Below, piece by piece: positions 1 through 10,740 of a stretch of DNA of 64,000 bases (position 1 is the stretch's first letter; every line of letters starts with the position of its first letter). The position numbers were made by a program, and so were the translations under genes. The notes beneath the pieces were generated by a model. It had not been told where the DNA came from. It did no database searches and saw nothing but the letters and a program-made list of their open reading frames with translations. Source of the stretch: Gnetum montanum. Lineage: Eukaryota; Streptophyta; Gnetopsida; Gnetales; Gnetaceae. The stretch lies in contig MNCI01007938.1 in the NCBI GenBank assembly GCA_015680685.1, positions 321,005-385,004 on the forward strand. The letters run 5' to 3'.

Positions 1-576
1 AGTCCACTCTCTTCATTGTAACCTGCCATTGCTAGGACATTTAGAGGCCACATAGCCTCTTCCCCCACATATCCAACATTCTTTTGAAAGGAATAAAAAT
101 TAGAGTTTGAAAATTTCTTACTTATGTCCTTACCTTTGGTGCTGGATTGGTTGGATCCTTGTTAATAGAAGCTCTTACCCTTTTTTACTAAAAGCCTTTG
201 AAGCCTTCTTAATAGAAGGGTAATTTCTTCCTGATTGTTCATCTCTTGATCTTCTGGGTCCTTCTCTTTGGATGCTAATTCCAAGGAAATGGACTTTTCT
301 TTTATTACCCCTTTACTTATAAGATTCATTTCAAGAGCATTTTGGAGCTCCTCAATTTTTAGAATCAGAAAATTTATAATCTCTTCCATAGTTATAAGTT
401 CATATTATAGTTGGAGTATCCTAATCATTTTTATTATTACATCACTTTCAAGTAAGTCCTTGCCTATAACTCTAATCGCTACAACTAGATCATTGGCCCT
501 AGAGAAATAATCTTTTATCTTCTCATCTTCTCTTATTTTGAGTTTGTCGTACTCATTTTGTGATAAAGTTAATTTT
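1..576 (-). pseudogene. Ty1/copia gag remnant (UBN2-like region plus zinc knuckle)
   Basis: On the minus strand the segment from about 560 to 390 reads a typical copia capsid pattern (KIREDEKIKDYFSRANDLVV), then one in-frame stop (LQL*YEL), then the 75-residue stretch ending near 162 with a basic tail. A frameshift near 85 leads into KECWICGGRGYVASKCPS at about 84-28, a zinc knuckle C-x2-C-x4-Y-x4-C in which the usual His is Tyr. Family role: packaging of retrotransposon RNA in virus-like particles. The copy is dead: two stops, a frameshift and a lost zinc ligand. It runs off the window at its C-terminal end and is cut at 576, where LR1 begins. The family call is good because motif order and spacing fit copia gag; no pol is visible. 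Confidence 0.75.
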
Positions 577-1431
577 TGTTAGGATGTGATATCATATCTA
601 TGATATCCTAGCAATGATGTCGTAGATACCATATCATGGTACATCATACATCATCATTGATGCAATGTCATGAGATGTGTGTAGCCCTATAAATACTAAC
701 ACTTGGGTGCACAATCTACAACTTGTGATTCCAAGTCTTAGGAAAACTCTTGCAATTTTATTTTGTAATTGTAGTAAAGAGTGAATGCATGTAGTGTGAT
801 GTTTGATAGTTTTCTAGTGTCTTTATTCGAGTGAATTGTAGTTAGAGGTAGTTCATGATAGCAATAAAGATCAAGATTCCTTTCCATCATTGTAGCATTC
901 CCTTAGTTTTACTTTCTTACTTAGCATACTTTTTACTATTTCCATAGCTTAACACTTTACATTCCAAGAACTTTATTTTACATGTCATTAGTAAGTGGAA
1001 TGGATACAACTAGTTTGGAGTGATAAGTGTAGTTATTTGGTAACCTAGTAGTGGCATTGCTTTATTCACTTAGTAGTAATACTACTTGGTAATCCCAATG
1101 ATAACTACATGAGTCCAAGGCATGTATGATAGACCAAGACTAGATATCCATCGCATTAGGCTAAGATAGGTTTATCTTTTCTTAGTTAACTAGACATAGA
1201 ACATATTCAATCATGCTTACTTTACGAGCACTTAATAGCTTAATCATACACCTCACTAAGAGCTAAACCATACACCTGAATTTCACTAACTCAAAGTAGG
1301 AAGATAATTATCTTAAACTTAACTTTAATTACTAGCATAATTACATTGTACATTCATGGATTATCATTTAGTCACATGCTAGCACTCATCACTTGTATGG
1401 TAGAGTGTTGGGATTGCTCCACCACTCATGA
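577..1431 (+). repeat. LR1 5' LTR
   Basis: It starts TGTTAGGATGTGATAT, aligning with TGATGAGACGTGATAT of LTR6, and ends CCACTCATGA directly before the PBS. It holds a GATATC-rich U3 (about 588-645), TATAAATA at 688-695, the R-region phrase TTTATTCGAGTG near 825, an AATAAAGA polyadenylation-like signal near 863, and the U5 phrase CTTGGTAATCCCA near 1086. At 855 bp it is close to its relatives. Most CpG sites of the LTR6 type appear here as TpG or CpA. Confidence 0.85.
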
Positions 1432-1450
1432 TTGGTGTTGTTGTCAAGGA
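1432..1450 (+). other. LR1 primer binding site, tRNA-Asp type
   Basis: TTGGTGTTGTTGTCAAGGA directly follows the LTR. It resembles TTGGCGCCGTTGCCGGGGA, the complement of the 3' end of plant tRNA-Asp and the usual Athila-type PBS, with C-to-T and G-to-A changes. Confidence 0.8.
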
Positions 1451-1598
1451 TGTGTTACTATGTGCTAAGTAATTGATCTTATAGAGTTCATTATATTAAG
1501 AACCACAAAGTCTACCCTTATACCTAAAATCAATTTTAATTACACACACATAAGTTAAGCATAAAAACTATAACATGGCTTTGAAATAAAGAGAAAAG

Positions 1599-4020
1599 AT
1601 GTCACCTCCCAAAGAACTACAAAACATTTTATTACATAAATCATGATGACGAAGAATGAAGTGCACTAATGCAAACAAGAGTTTCATATGCTCATAATGA
1701 TCCATACTATCCTAACTTTACATTCATCCTTCATCATGATGAATAATTTAGATGGAGGGATATACAAGGAAACATGGTCCTACCACCAAAGCACTCCATA
1801 CCACTAATGTTTTAAGCAACCCTCAAGAAGGCCAACTCAAGTCCTAAACAAGAAGGATATCAAGTCACAAAAAACATGACCAAGTTATACCAACAAATAG
1901 AGGCTTACAAACGAGGGATGTTATTATAGAAGCTTAGCATGGAGAAAAGGGAAAGAAATCCCCTCAAAAAATTTTCCTTGAGGAAATTAAAGATACCTCA
2001 CTCCAAGCTGATAAATTCTATTAACTTCAAAGATCCTAGTCTCACACACCAGTTATACACATTGAAGATCCTATCAACACAAAGATAAAGTCAACTCTTA
2101 CAAAGGAACTTAAAAGGAATGCAAAAGACTCAAGATATATGTAGAGCTCAAGGCATAGAGCTTTTAACAAGTCAAAGAAGAATGAATCAAGAAGTCACTG
2201 AAGGAGAACCAATGGACATCATTCTCTAACTACTTCTTCCACCTCCTCACACTTATCTATAGGGTCTAATAAGAAGGAACATCAATAAAGAGACCATGAT
2301 AGGGACAAATGAAGGGATGATGAGAGACATGAGCATAGAAGAAGATATCTTAATAGTGAACAGGATGATTACAAACAAAGAAGAAAAAAGATTAGACATA
2401 AAGAAAGGGAGCATTATGAACATGGAAGGAATCACCACCACAATAAAGCCTATGAACCCAATCACTATGAAGAACCCTTATTGACCACTCATAGCATGAT
2501 AAATATCAATGAAGTAGTCTACATTCTAACAAGGCACATAAGGGATAGTCACATTAAGCAACTAGAGATGAACAACATTTCTAGATTTAAGGGTGGATAC
2601 AATGCAAATTCACAACATCATCTTCAAGCATTCCATTATGCATGCATTCTACATAATATAGAGAGTGACTGGTAAAATCTTAAGTTGCTACCTTAGAAAA
2701 TCATTAAGGAGGTAAAAAGTTAGTACCAATCTCTAGAACTAGAATCAATCCAAAGATGAAGTACCATGTTGGAACTCTTCAATAGTAAATATTAGACTTA
2801 CTCACAAATGTCAAACTTAAGAAAGAAGATCCAAGGATGGAAGAAAGGAACACACAAATACCTTGATGTAGTAACTGGTAAATACTATTCCTTACTACAC
2901 AGATGCCTAGGCCATGAATTTTTATAGAAGGAATAACTAAGGCACTTAGTAGATGGATTAAAGAAAAAAACTAGAGATACCCTTGGGGTTTATGCCCAAG
3001 GACAACTATTAAATATGACTAACCATTGAATTCAAAAATTAATTGATCAAGTAGCAAAAGAGAAATAAGAACTCAAGATGAAAGAGTTAGCTAAAGAGTA
3101 TAACAAAGATCCATCAATAAGAAAATGTGATCTGCTGATATGTGACAAGCAAGAGGATGAAGCCTTAGAGGATTTTATCTAGAAAAAGACTCTACTTATC
3201 GAAAAATCGGTAAATAATATAGCAACTAAGGTAGAGAAGATGTGGAATTCAATGGATGAAAAATTTGCTACATCCTTAAAGATTTCAGAAAAGAAGATTG
3301 AACAAGTAGTCAATAAGGGCAAATAAAGGACGAAGAAATGAGATTATGGATGAGAAAGTTATAACCATAAAGAAAACATTTCTATCATTGAAGGGTATAT
3401 TAATTCTAGTTCAAAGGAAGAGGAAGGATTCAAAGTATGCCAATATGAACATCCTAAGGGATGTTTCCCTATTATGGCTCACTTACAGGAATCTAGGGTA
3501 TATGCACTCAATATAAGCTTTGTCAAAAAGTAGATACCTAGAAGGCTACCTAATTCTCAAGGTAATACAAGGAAACCTTTCTAGCCAAGATATTAACCAA
3601 GAAAAGCCTACCCACAACCACAAGAGCAATACCATCAATAGTGTCAATAACCACAAACATGTACAATGCCACCACCAAGGCAGCAATATCCATACATGTA
3701 ACCAGACCCTTATGGATATTACATTTAGCATTCAATATCTCCAGGAAATGCTTCAATCCAAATGTCTTCTCCTTATTATCCACTAGAATACAATGGTCCT
3801 ACTACTTCAAATATGGATCATAGTCCTTATGCACATTTACTAGTAGTAGGCCTATCAAATTCTCCTTCGAATTCCTTAAACCTAGAAACATCACTTGTCA
3901 TGTAAGGAAAATTGCCATCACAACCTCACCAAAGAAGTCCTATAAAAGTAGTGAATGTATAAAGAAAGGGTCATCCTAGTGATACTAAAGGAAAATCAAG
4001 AAAACATCCTCTCTTCAAAG
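1599..4020 (+). pseudogene. LR1 gag (capsid/nucleocapsid) pseudogene
   Basis: The start was placed at the ATG of MSPPKE, which aligns with the gag starts of LR3, LR4 and LR7 and lies about 150 bp after the PBS. Recognisable in order: PNFTFILHHDE (about 1720-1750), the capsid core beginning ISRFKGGYNANSQHH (2575-2620), LLHRCLGHEFL (about 2900), VYAQGQLLNMTN (about 2990), an atypical zinc motif CQYEHPKGCFPIMAHLQES (3435-3500), then a Pro/Gln/Tyr-rich linker (about 3600-3850). Many stops and frameshifts break it. Role by family: assembly of the virus-like particle and RNA packaging in the cytoplasm. Unlike LR2, the gag-protease junction is preserved. Confidence 0.75.
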
Positions 4021-4179
4021 CAAGTCCAAAAAGAAATCTGGTAGAGTACAGACTTTATTGAATCATGTTTCTTATATGACATATCCTCCTACAACTACTA
4101 TGCTTACACAACAACTAAATTTGAAACTTAAAACTATCATGATAATAGAAATAGTAACAAACTAGATAAAGGTATGATC

Positions 4180-4640
4180 ACTTCCTAAGAAAATAATTGA
4201 TCTAAGAATTTCTTTGATTTATTTACAAGTAGCTAGAAATTCACCATGCAAGACTCTACTAGACTTAGGTTCTCAAGTAAATTCAATCTCTCAAAAAACA
4301 TACAAGGCATGGAACCTACCATACTTAAAGAAGTGCAACATAAGGTTAGAGATAGCAAATCAATATGTCATCATTCCTTTGGGATAGATAGAAGATGTGG
4401 TGACCACCATCAATGAGTGGTCTTATCCAGAAAATTTTCTAGTGATTGATGTGAAAAATGATGATAGGGAATTTCCTATCATTATGGGGAGAGCATGGCT
4501 TAGCATTGTGGATGCTAAGTAAATAATAAGAGACTTATATATCAAAATTTCTAGGGAAGACACACAAGGAGCCATACATACACAAAAGATTCCATGCATT
4601 ACTAATGATAAATAAGGATGCAATTATGGACCAAAAGTTC
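4180..4640 (+). pseudogene. LR1 aspartic protease pseudogene
   Basis: The frame reads LLDLGSQVNSIS at 4256-4291, with the catalytic Asp at 4262-4264. The usual D-T/S-G triad is D-L-G, so the active site is altered. Downstream come YKAWNLPYLKKCNIRLEIA and PIIMGRAWLSIVDAK (about 4470-4515), the conserved C-terminal retropepsin block. Equivalent blocks occur in LR3 (NFG) and LR4 (DSS), so the same domain is broken differently in each copy. Normal role: cleavage of the Gag-Pol polyprotein. At least three in-frame stops lie nearby. Confidence 0.75.
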
Positions 4641-5152
4641 AAAATGTCAACATAATCCTTACACCAACCCACAATGGATGTGAGAAACAAATGTGTGAAC
4701 AAAACAAAACATGGGTCACTAAACCCAAAGATACCTAGTGGCCAAAACCTTAGAACCTAAAATTTTTTAAAACATGTATGGAAACATGAAATCCACTTAT
4801 TAACTTCAATCCTAAGAAAATGACCCAAACTAAGAACTCACAAACAAAAAAAATTAAACCATAATCATACATCAATACATAGAGAAAATAAGGACTTAAA
4901 TTTGAATTTGAGAATAAATAAGAAAGTATAATTGGACCTTCTAAGATGGAAAGACCATCTAGTCCAACAAGATATAAATCCTTAGAAGATCAAAATTTGA
5001 TTACCATCAAGATAACATGGGATGATAACCAAAAGACTAAATTACTAAGGATGGTAAGTGAGAAACATAGAGTGTATGATCTAGGGGATCTAAGGTCCAT
5101 TTTTCAAATAGCAGCCCATGAGTTTAGTCATGGGGGAGATGCCTTATCTTGA
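4641..5152 (+). other. LR1 segment between protease and the pol deletion, with an unrecognised 68-codon ORF
   Basis: No RT motif is present. An open frame at 4946-5152 begins MERPSSPTRYKSLED and ends AAHEFSHGGDALS; I do not recognise it, and it has no clear counterpart in the RT-proximal region of LR3 or LR4. It may be a remnant of the pre-RT spacer or filler at the deletion junction. At 5153 the sequence switches to the T-rich post-integrase DNA seen in LR2. Confidence 0.4.
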
Positions 5153-7260
5153 CTTAGAAATTAATAAGTGCTTTTTAACTTTTTTTTGTTTTCTAATTTT
5201 TTTGGTTTATAATTTTTGTTATACCTTTTTCTTTTCTTAATATTTTTTTCACATTCTTTGATATCTTCTCATTCTTTTAAACCTTTTCATTTCTTAATCC
5301 TTTAATATTCTTTAATATTTTCCAAATTCTTCCTTTATTTTACCAATTTTTTCTATGATTTTTATCATTTCACTTGTACATATTTTTGTTGGTTGTTAAT
5401 AAAACAAACCAAGTAAAGCAAGATGTAATCTCAATAATGTGAAGATTTCTCTATATTATCAAATCATAAGGGACTAATTACCTATATGATGAGACCATGA
5501 CATCCATCCACACATTCCAATTGTAAGAGGTTCTTACCATGATTGTACTAATATCCTTCCCATAATAAAACTAAGAATAAACTTATGATCATTATGCCTA
5601 GATATAAGAGTGAAGAACCAAGAGGAAATCCAAAGGGTGTGACGTCAAGGAAACTTGTGGATTCTTTAAATCACTACTTTAGGTACTATCATGTTGATAA
5701 GGATGTATTATATCCTTGTAGATCTAATGAAAAATGGAAGTAACAGAACAATAAGTGTTGCCTTACCTTGTCACTATAAAAGACATGTTACAAATGTCTA
5801 AAGGTAGTCCTCTTGTAAGGTTGACACAGTCAAAAATAAATCTATGCACAAAATAAATTTTTTGGGGTTCCATTGGAAAGGCATGTTACCCATGCCTGAA
5901 GGTAGATGTCTTCTTAGGAATTTTAAAAATAAAAGTAAAATGAATAAAATCCTCCCTTGTAAAACACACTAAGTGGTAATCCTTCTTGCAATAATGGTGG
6001 TCTTCTGGTTGTGAATTCTAGGGGTTAAATAATGTGATGTCACTAGAAAATGGTTTGGACTTGGTTTGAATCTTGAAAAGAAGGGTTAATGATTACCTTG
6101 ATGACAGATCACACACAAGAATTCATTATTCCTATGGTAAGATACCTTTGTCCCAGTTTCAGCAATTCCTTCTATAGTCCATCTCACCTTACTATATATT
6201 TAATCATAACTTTATAGTTTTGTATAATATAATGATATTTTTTCAATATAGTAGCACTAAAATGTGTGTTTTGCTGGATAGGTATGTCTTACTTTCAACT
6301 CCTAAAGTGCCTAAGAACACTTTTAGGCATGTTTATGCAAGGGCACTAAAGGCTTGAGCATACTTTGGGCAAAACTGACTTGTATAACTCATATATTTCA
6401 TACTTGACAAGTAATTCCACATCATCTTGTACCTTCCAAAATAATCAAGACTTAATAAATACTTACCATATCATCTAATAATCTATCCATACATCAAAAA
6501 TTCATAACCAATCTCCTACCCATTCAATAAACTTTCATTTCCTAATATTCCTTCCTTATGAACTTTGAATGCCAAATTCTAAACAATTTTGCATCATTAA
6601 TGGTCCAAAACCCTTTAGACAAGCTTCACATCTTCCAAACATTCCATTTGACTCAATTGTTTTCTAAGAAATTCAATGAAAAATTTGAAAAATTTTATTG
6701 TGACTTCGTAGAATATCACAATGATAAAAATGGTATATATACATGAGGGAGTTAGCGAAATTTTTCATTCCTCTCATTTGTAGCAAGAGAAGTTTTTGTA
6801 GTTTTTTCTTAAAGCTCTTGCACACTAACTTCCTAGGGCCATAACTGAGTTTAAAAATTATTGAACCCTATTGATTCCAAAGTGTTCNTACACTGTGCTG
6901 AGATCAAGAAATTTGAGCCAAAATTTTTCTAACTCTTGGAAGATATCATAAAGGGTAACTATAAGGAGATAATAAGAACCTCATAATTAATCAATCAAAC
7001 TTAGGCTAGAAATACTTTAATAATACTGCTAATGGATCATACCAACTATTTTAAGTCATCATAAGTAAGAAAATGATAACTATGAAAGGTCATAAGTAAT
7101 GATAATGATATAACACCTAAGAGGTTTCTTTTTGAAACTTTTTCTAGCTTTGCAATCATGATAAGATAAAAACTTGATCTAACCAAGGGTATGGGAAAGA
7201 TAAAGACTATTCAAAACTGATGTAAACACTTTAATAATTTCAAACCCTTGTTGATTGCAA
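5153..7260 (+). other. LR1 non-coding post-pol region
   Basis: A T-rich tract (5160-5390) is followed by sequence matching LR2 at about 32400-34600. A doublet shared with LR2 is built on CATGTTAC and AAGGTAG, with copies near 5785-5815 and 5880-5915. Toward the extra ORF, 6697-6741 holds an inverted repeat and a TATA-like box (separate entry). One ambiguous base is at 6888. The short ORF at 6558-6746 has no recognisable content. Confidence 0.6.
6697..6741 (+). promoter_or_regulatory. LR1 inverted repeat plus TATA-like box upstream of the extra ORF
   Basis: Arms ATTGTGA (6697-6703) and TCACAAT (6716-6722) enclose TTC/GAA half sites, and TATATATA follows at 6734-6741. It sits about 520 bp before the extra ORF start, like the clearer module in LR3 and LR4. 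The role as an internal promoter is inference. Confidence 0.35.
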
Positions 7261-9350
7261 ATGGCTCTAAAAAGACCAATAGCTAAAGGACCTTCCCAGC
7301 ATGGGAGCAAGAGACCAAGAAGCTATAGGAGAGGCTAAGTAAGAGAAAAAACTACCCAAGAAAAACACACAGAGTAGGAGGCTTAATCATATAGCATTTC
7401 ATCAATTGACTCCTACCACAGAGCACTTAGCCCAAGGAGAGGTAGAAATTCCACAAGTACTTAAACAAGGATAGCACAGCATGATATCATTGGAATGCCT
7501 CCAAGCCATACAAGAAAAGTCTATCATGTCCATAGTCATTGAGGAATTAAACTTTTGTACCTTCATGGAGGTTTCTCTAGAAGTAGTGAAGACAAAACTC
7601 CAAGCATCTCATTTATGGCCTACATGATCCAACAATGGTAAATGGTACTTAGGAAAAATGTACCAATTCTAGTAAAATAAATAAGCTGATGCAATAGAAA
7701 AAATCAAGGGATTCCCTATACCTTACACAATGGAGGCAATCACCCTTAACATTACAAATGAAGGGGAAAATTTGGCATAGATCTTAATAAGATCTAATAA
7801 TGATGCAAAAAGGTTGTGGTTGCATAGGACATATGGTAAAAAAGACAAAGGTTATAGTGAGCTCACAGCTGAGTGAAAGATATACTTTAAAATTTGCACC
7901 TATCACTGGTTTTCAAAAAAAAGGCTCAATAGGATATCCACATATGCAACTAGAGGAAGTACCATTTTGATAGGAAATTTTAACACTAACATTGTCCATC
8001 TACTCATCCTTGAGATCCAAAGGTAGTTTGAAGAAAAGAAGGCAATGAAGCTAATACTTCCATTCCCTTGTCTCATCAAGAAGCTATGCAAGCAAGTTGG
8101 AAACCTACGGTACACCAATGATGTCCCTAGAAAGGTCCAGAATGTTTCTTATGTAGAAATGTTCAAGCCAATGTTGACAAAGAAGGATCAAGTGAAAACA
8201 TCTACATGCACAAAAGGAGTTGTAGGTACTACTCTTACTGGTAGCATTCTAGCTATTGATCAACAAGAAGTAGGACCTAGTAGCCAACCCCAAGTTAAGC
8301 AACAACAATAGTAAGAAGTACTACCATCTTCACCATAGGATTATCGACCTACCAAGAGCCATTTACAACAAATTGCAAAAATAATAAGTTGGGAGACAAT
8401 GGAGGTGGCCAATTTTTATAAAGTATAGGAGAGCTTTGTAAGGCCCACAACATCCACAAACCCAGCTAGTGTGCAAGTATTACTCCAAAGAGAAGGATGG
8501 GATGATTCGATGCAACAAATATCTAGGAATGTTTCATCATTCCAAGTCATGCTTGAACCCAATGAAGGTAGCACTATTATGATCATGCAACACCAAGATG
8601 AAGCAGGAACCATGGAGGTCAACACTGACCACATTAAGAAATATTTCAACATACCTATTGTTCCACCAACTAATATCTCTAGAGCACAGGATGCTCAAAT
8701 GCATTCTAGTACTTTAATGACTTCTCTAGAGCATGAAGAAATAGTAGATAAACTACTGCAAATAGGTCAAGTGATGCAGAATCTTTTTAATATTCTTAAT
8801 GATATCACTACAATCTAGTCTGACTTGATAGTCACAAAAGGAAAGTTGGTCATACCTAAAACTAGGGCTGAGCATGCAAAGAATGAAGTGCAAAGGTTTC
8901 AAGAAGAATTAGCCATCCTAAGAGCTGAATGAAGAGACTCGACATAATTCATAGCACCAAACCAATTGGATCAATTTAGGACTGACCACATGAAGCAGTT
9001 GATTGATCATAGTATGATAATGGAAAAAGACAAGGAGAATGTAGTCTAGGATGCATCTGTTGCTAAGGCACAAACGTATGCACATGATAAAGCTCTCGTA
9101 GCCTTATAAGAAGAAAACAAACAATTAGCTACCAATAATTCTCAATTGACAAGTATGGAGAAGCAAAAAAATATTCTCAAAGAAAGAATTCACCAATTAA
9201 GAGAACAACTTATGAGAGTCAACAGGATATAGGTCTCTTGGCCAAGGAAAACCTATCAATGGAATAAATATGCACTATCTAATAAAAGTACATAATTAAA
9301 ATAAGTGCATGGTAGAATGAGGCCAAGAAACATGAGTGACTAAAAGAGTG
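7261..9350 (+). pseudogene. LR1 extra 3' ORF (plant transposon-protein-like plus coiled coil), truncated
   Basis: The start MALKRPIAKGPSQHGSKRP aligns with the starts of the same ORF in LR2, LR3 and LR4. A middle domain contains KLILPFPCLIKKLCKQVG (8048-8100), resembling the 'putative plant transposon protein' domain (Pfam Transposase_32) often found downstream of pol in Athila-like elements. The open stretch 8471-8818 (starts MQVLLQREGWDD) and the heptad-rich, Glu/Gln/Lys-rich stretch to about 9230 suggest a coiled coil. Stops are frequent and the C-terminal part is missing. Function is unknown; the position is that of the Athila env-like ORF, but I see no signal peptide or membrane segment. 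Confidence 0.6.
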
Positions 9351-10140
9351 AGATTAGGCATTTAAAACTCCATTGACTTAAACAAGCCTTGCATCCTTTC
9401 CTTCCAATAAGCAAAATAAAACCCATAAAACATTGGTGGCTTTGTGTAGGATGTCCCCTCCATAGTTCACTCTTTGTGGCATGAATAAATAGTACCAAGA
9501 TCTAATATCACTTGAGGATCAAGAACTTAGAAGAAAGGGATGAATAAGTTCCCAATTAACATTTGAACTTGCCATACAAAAACACAAAATTTACATGGTT
9601 TCCCAACTTTGGGTACTTCCACAATCAGAGGGTAGAATCCTTGCACACCTTCAAACATTATTTCTTCAAAAATGTGGTTTGAAGGGCATCACACCCTATA
9701 TAAGTACTGAGCTCCACGCCAAAGTGTTTCATTGTTACAAAACCACTCAACCTTGCAAGGTTCAAACAAGCTTAGTATGTGGTTTCAAGGATCCCACAAC
9801 CTTTACAAAATTCAACTCTACTCCAAAGTAATTTGACATTGCAAAACTACTCAATCTCATAGGATCCTAACAAGCTCAATACAAATGCCTTCTCGCAAGA
9901 AGCACATCAACCCCACAAGCTAATAAGAAATAATGTAAAGAGTAAGGAAAGAATGTAACTACAGTTATAAGACCTTTCCATTGAGACTTAATGTAGCATT
10001 AAAACAAGCAAATCATGTGACAATGTAGGATAAGAATACAATAGTATAGATATGACAATGAATGCTTTGATGTTAACCATGCTTACTCAGTTCCCAAGAA
10101 TTTGTAGTCATCTTATAGCATTAGAATTTCTAAAAACACC
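9351..10140. other. Unassigned DNA after the LR1 truncation, with a two-unit tandem repeat
   Basis: Nothing here matches the LTR family. Two diverged units of about 103 bp lie at roughly 9678-9780 and 9784-9880, sharing CCAAAGT..TT..CATTG..ACAAAAC and CAAGCTYA blocks. The 78-codon ORF at 9595-9831 lies on this repeat and resembles no protein I recognise. Confidence 0.5.
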
Positions 10141-10390
10141 TCAAACTTCATGCAATGTCTACCCAAAAACTAATGTAGACATCTCCTTCGATGCTGGGAT
10201 TTCTACTTGAATTTAGCCTCAATTCTGAAGAGACATCTCCTTGGATAATGGGACGTCTCTTGGGAGACATATCTAGGAAGATGTCTTCTTTCCAAAGGGG
10301 ACGTCTCCTATTATTTAAAGATGTACTCCTATGAATCCATTCCTCTTGACTGAGACATCTTCTATTTCTTGGAGACATCTTCTTAACTTT
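10141..10390. repeat. Patch of GACGTCTC / GAGACATC palindromic repeats
   Basis: At least eight copies of AGACATCT, GGGACGTCTC or GGAGACATCTTC occur in about 250 bp, in both orientations. The intact form approaches the self-complementary GAGACGTCTC; CATC versions are the expected deamination products of CGTC. The minus-strand ORF 10148-10378 only translates this repeat. It may be a fragment of another element's U3, by analogy with the LTR arrays here. The next 350 bp (10391-10740) show nothing recognisable. Confidence 0.5.
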
Positions 10391-10740
10391 GGAGCTCTAG
10401 TATTTTTAGGTTTTTTCTCATTGATTTTCCTTCTTCCCAATCCCTAGAGCATCTTGAATTTATTTGTAGCTTTCATTTTCATCCTTATGTGTCCATGCTC
10501 TTATCTTGCCTATGAATTCTTAGCTTTGACAACTTGTTATAGATTTCATTCCCTTGAGTCCTTGTTCATGATGTGGAGTTCTTATTCATGACCTATAAGC
10601 ACATCATTCACAACAAACATTCTTTGTTCTCCATTTTCCATAAGGTTTTAGCATACCAAAAGGTCAACAAGCTTAATGTCTCAACCTATATAGCTTCAAT
10701 TCTAGTATATCCTTATCTTAGTGCTAAATTTAGATAATAG

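Larger units (their letters stand above)
577..9350 (+). mobile_element. LR1: 3'-truncated, pol-deleted Athila/Tat-like LTR retrotransposon
   Basis: The element has a 5' LTR, PBS, gag, protease, a long post-pol region and most of the extra 3' ORF. Reverse transcriptase, RNase H and integrase are absent: sequence matching the post-integrase region of LR2 starts at about 5160, shortly after protease. Similarity to LR2 stops near 9350, roughly 700 bp before the ORF would end, and no 3' LTR follows. It could only have moved with proteins from another copy and is now too decayed for that. Its left end abuts the copia gag fragment, so it probably inserted into that older element. Confidence 0.82.

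Noticed and set aside
4946-5152. 68-codon ORF in LR1 as part of RT
   Set aside because: It has none of the RT phrases seen in LR3 and LR4, and post-integrase sequence follows immediately.
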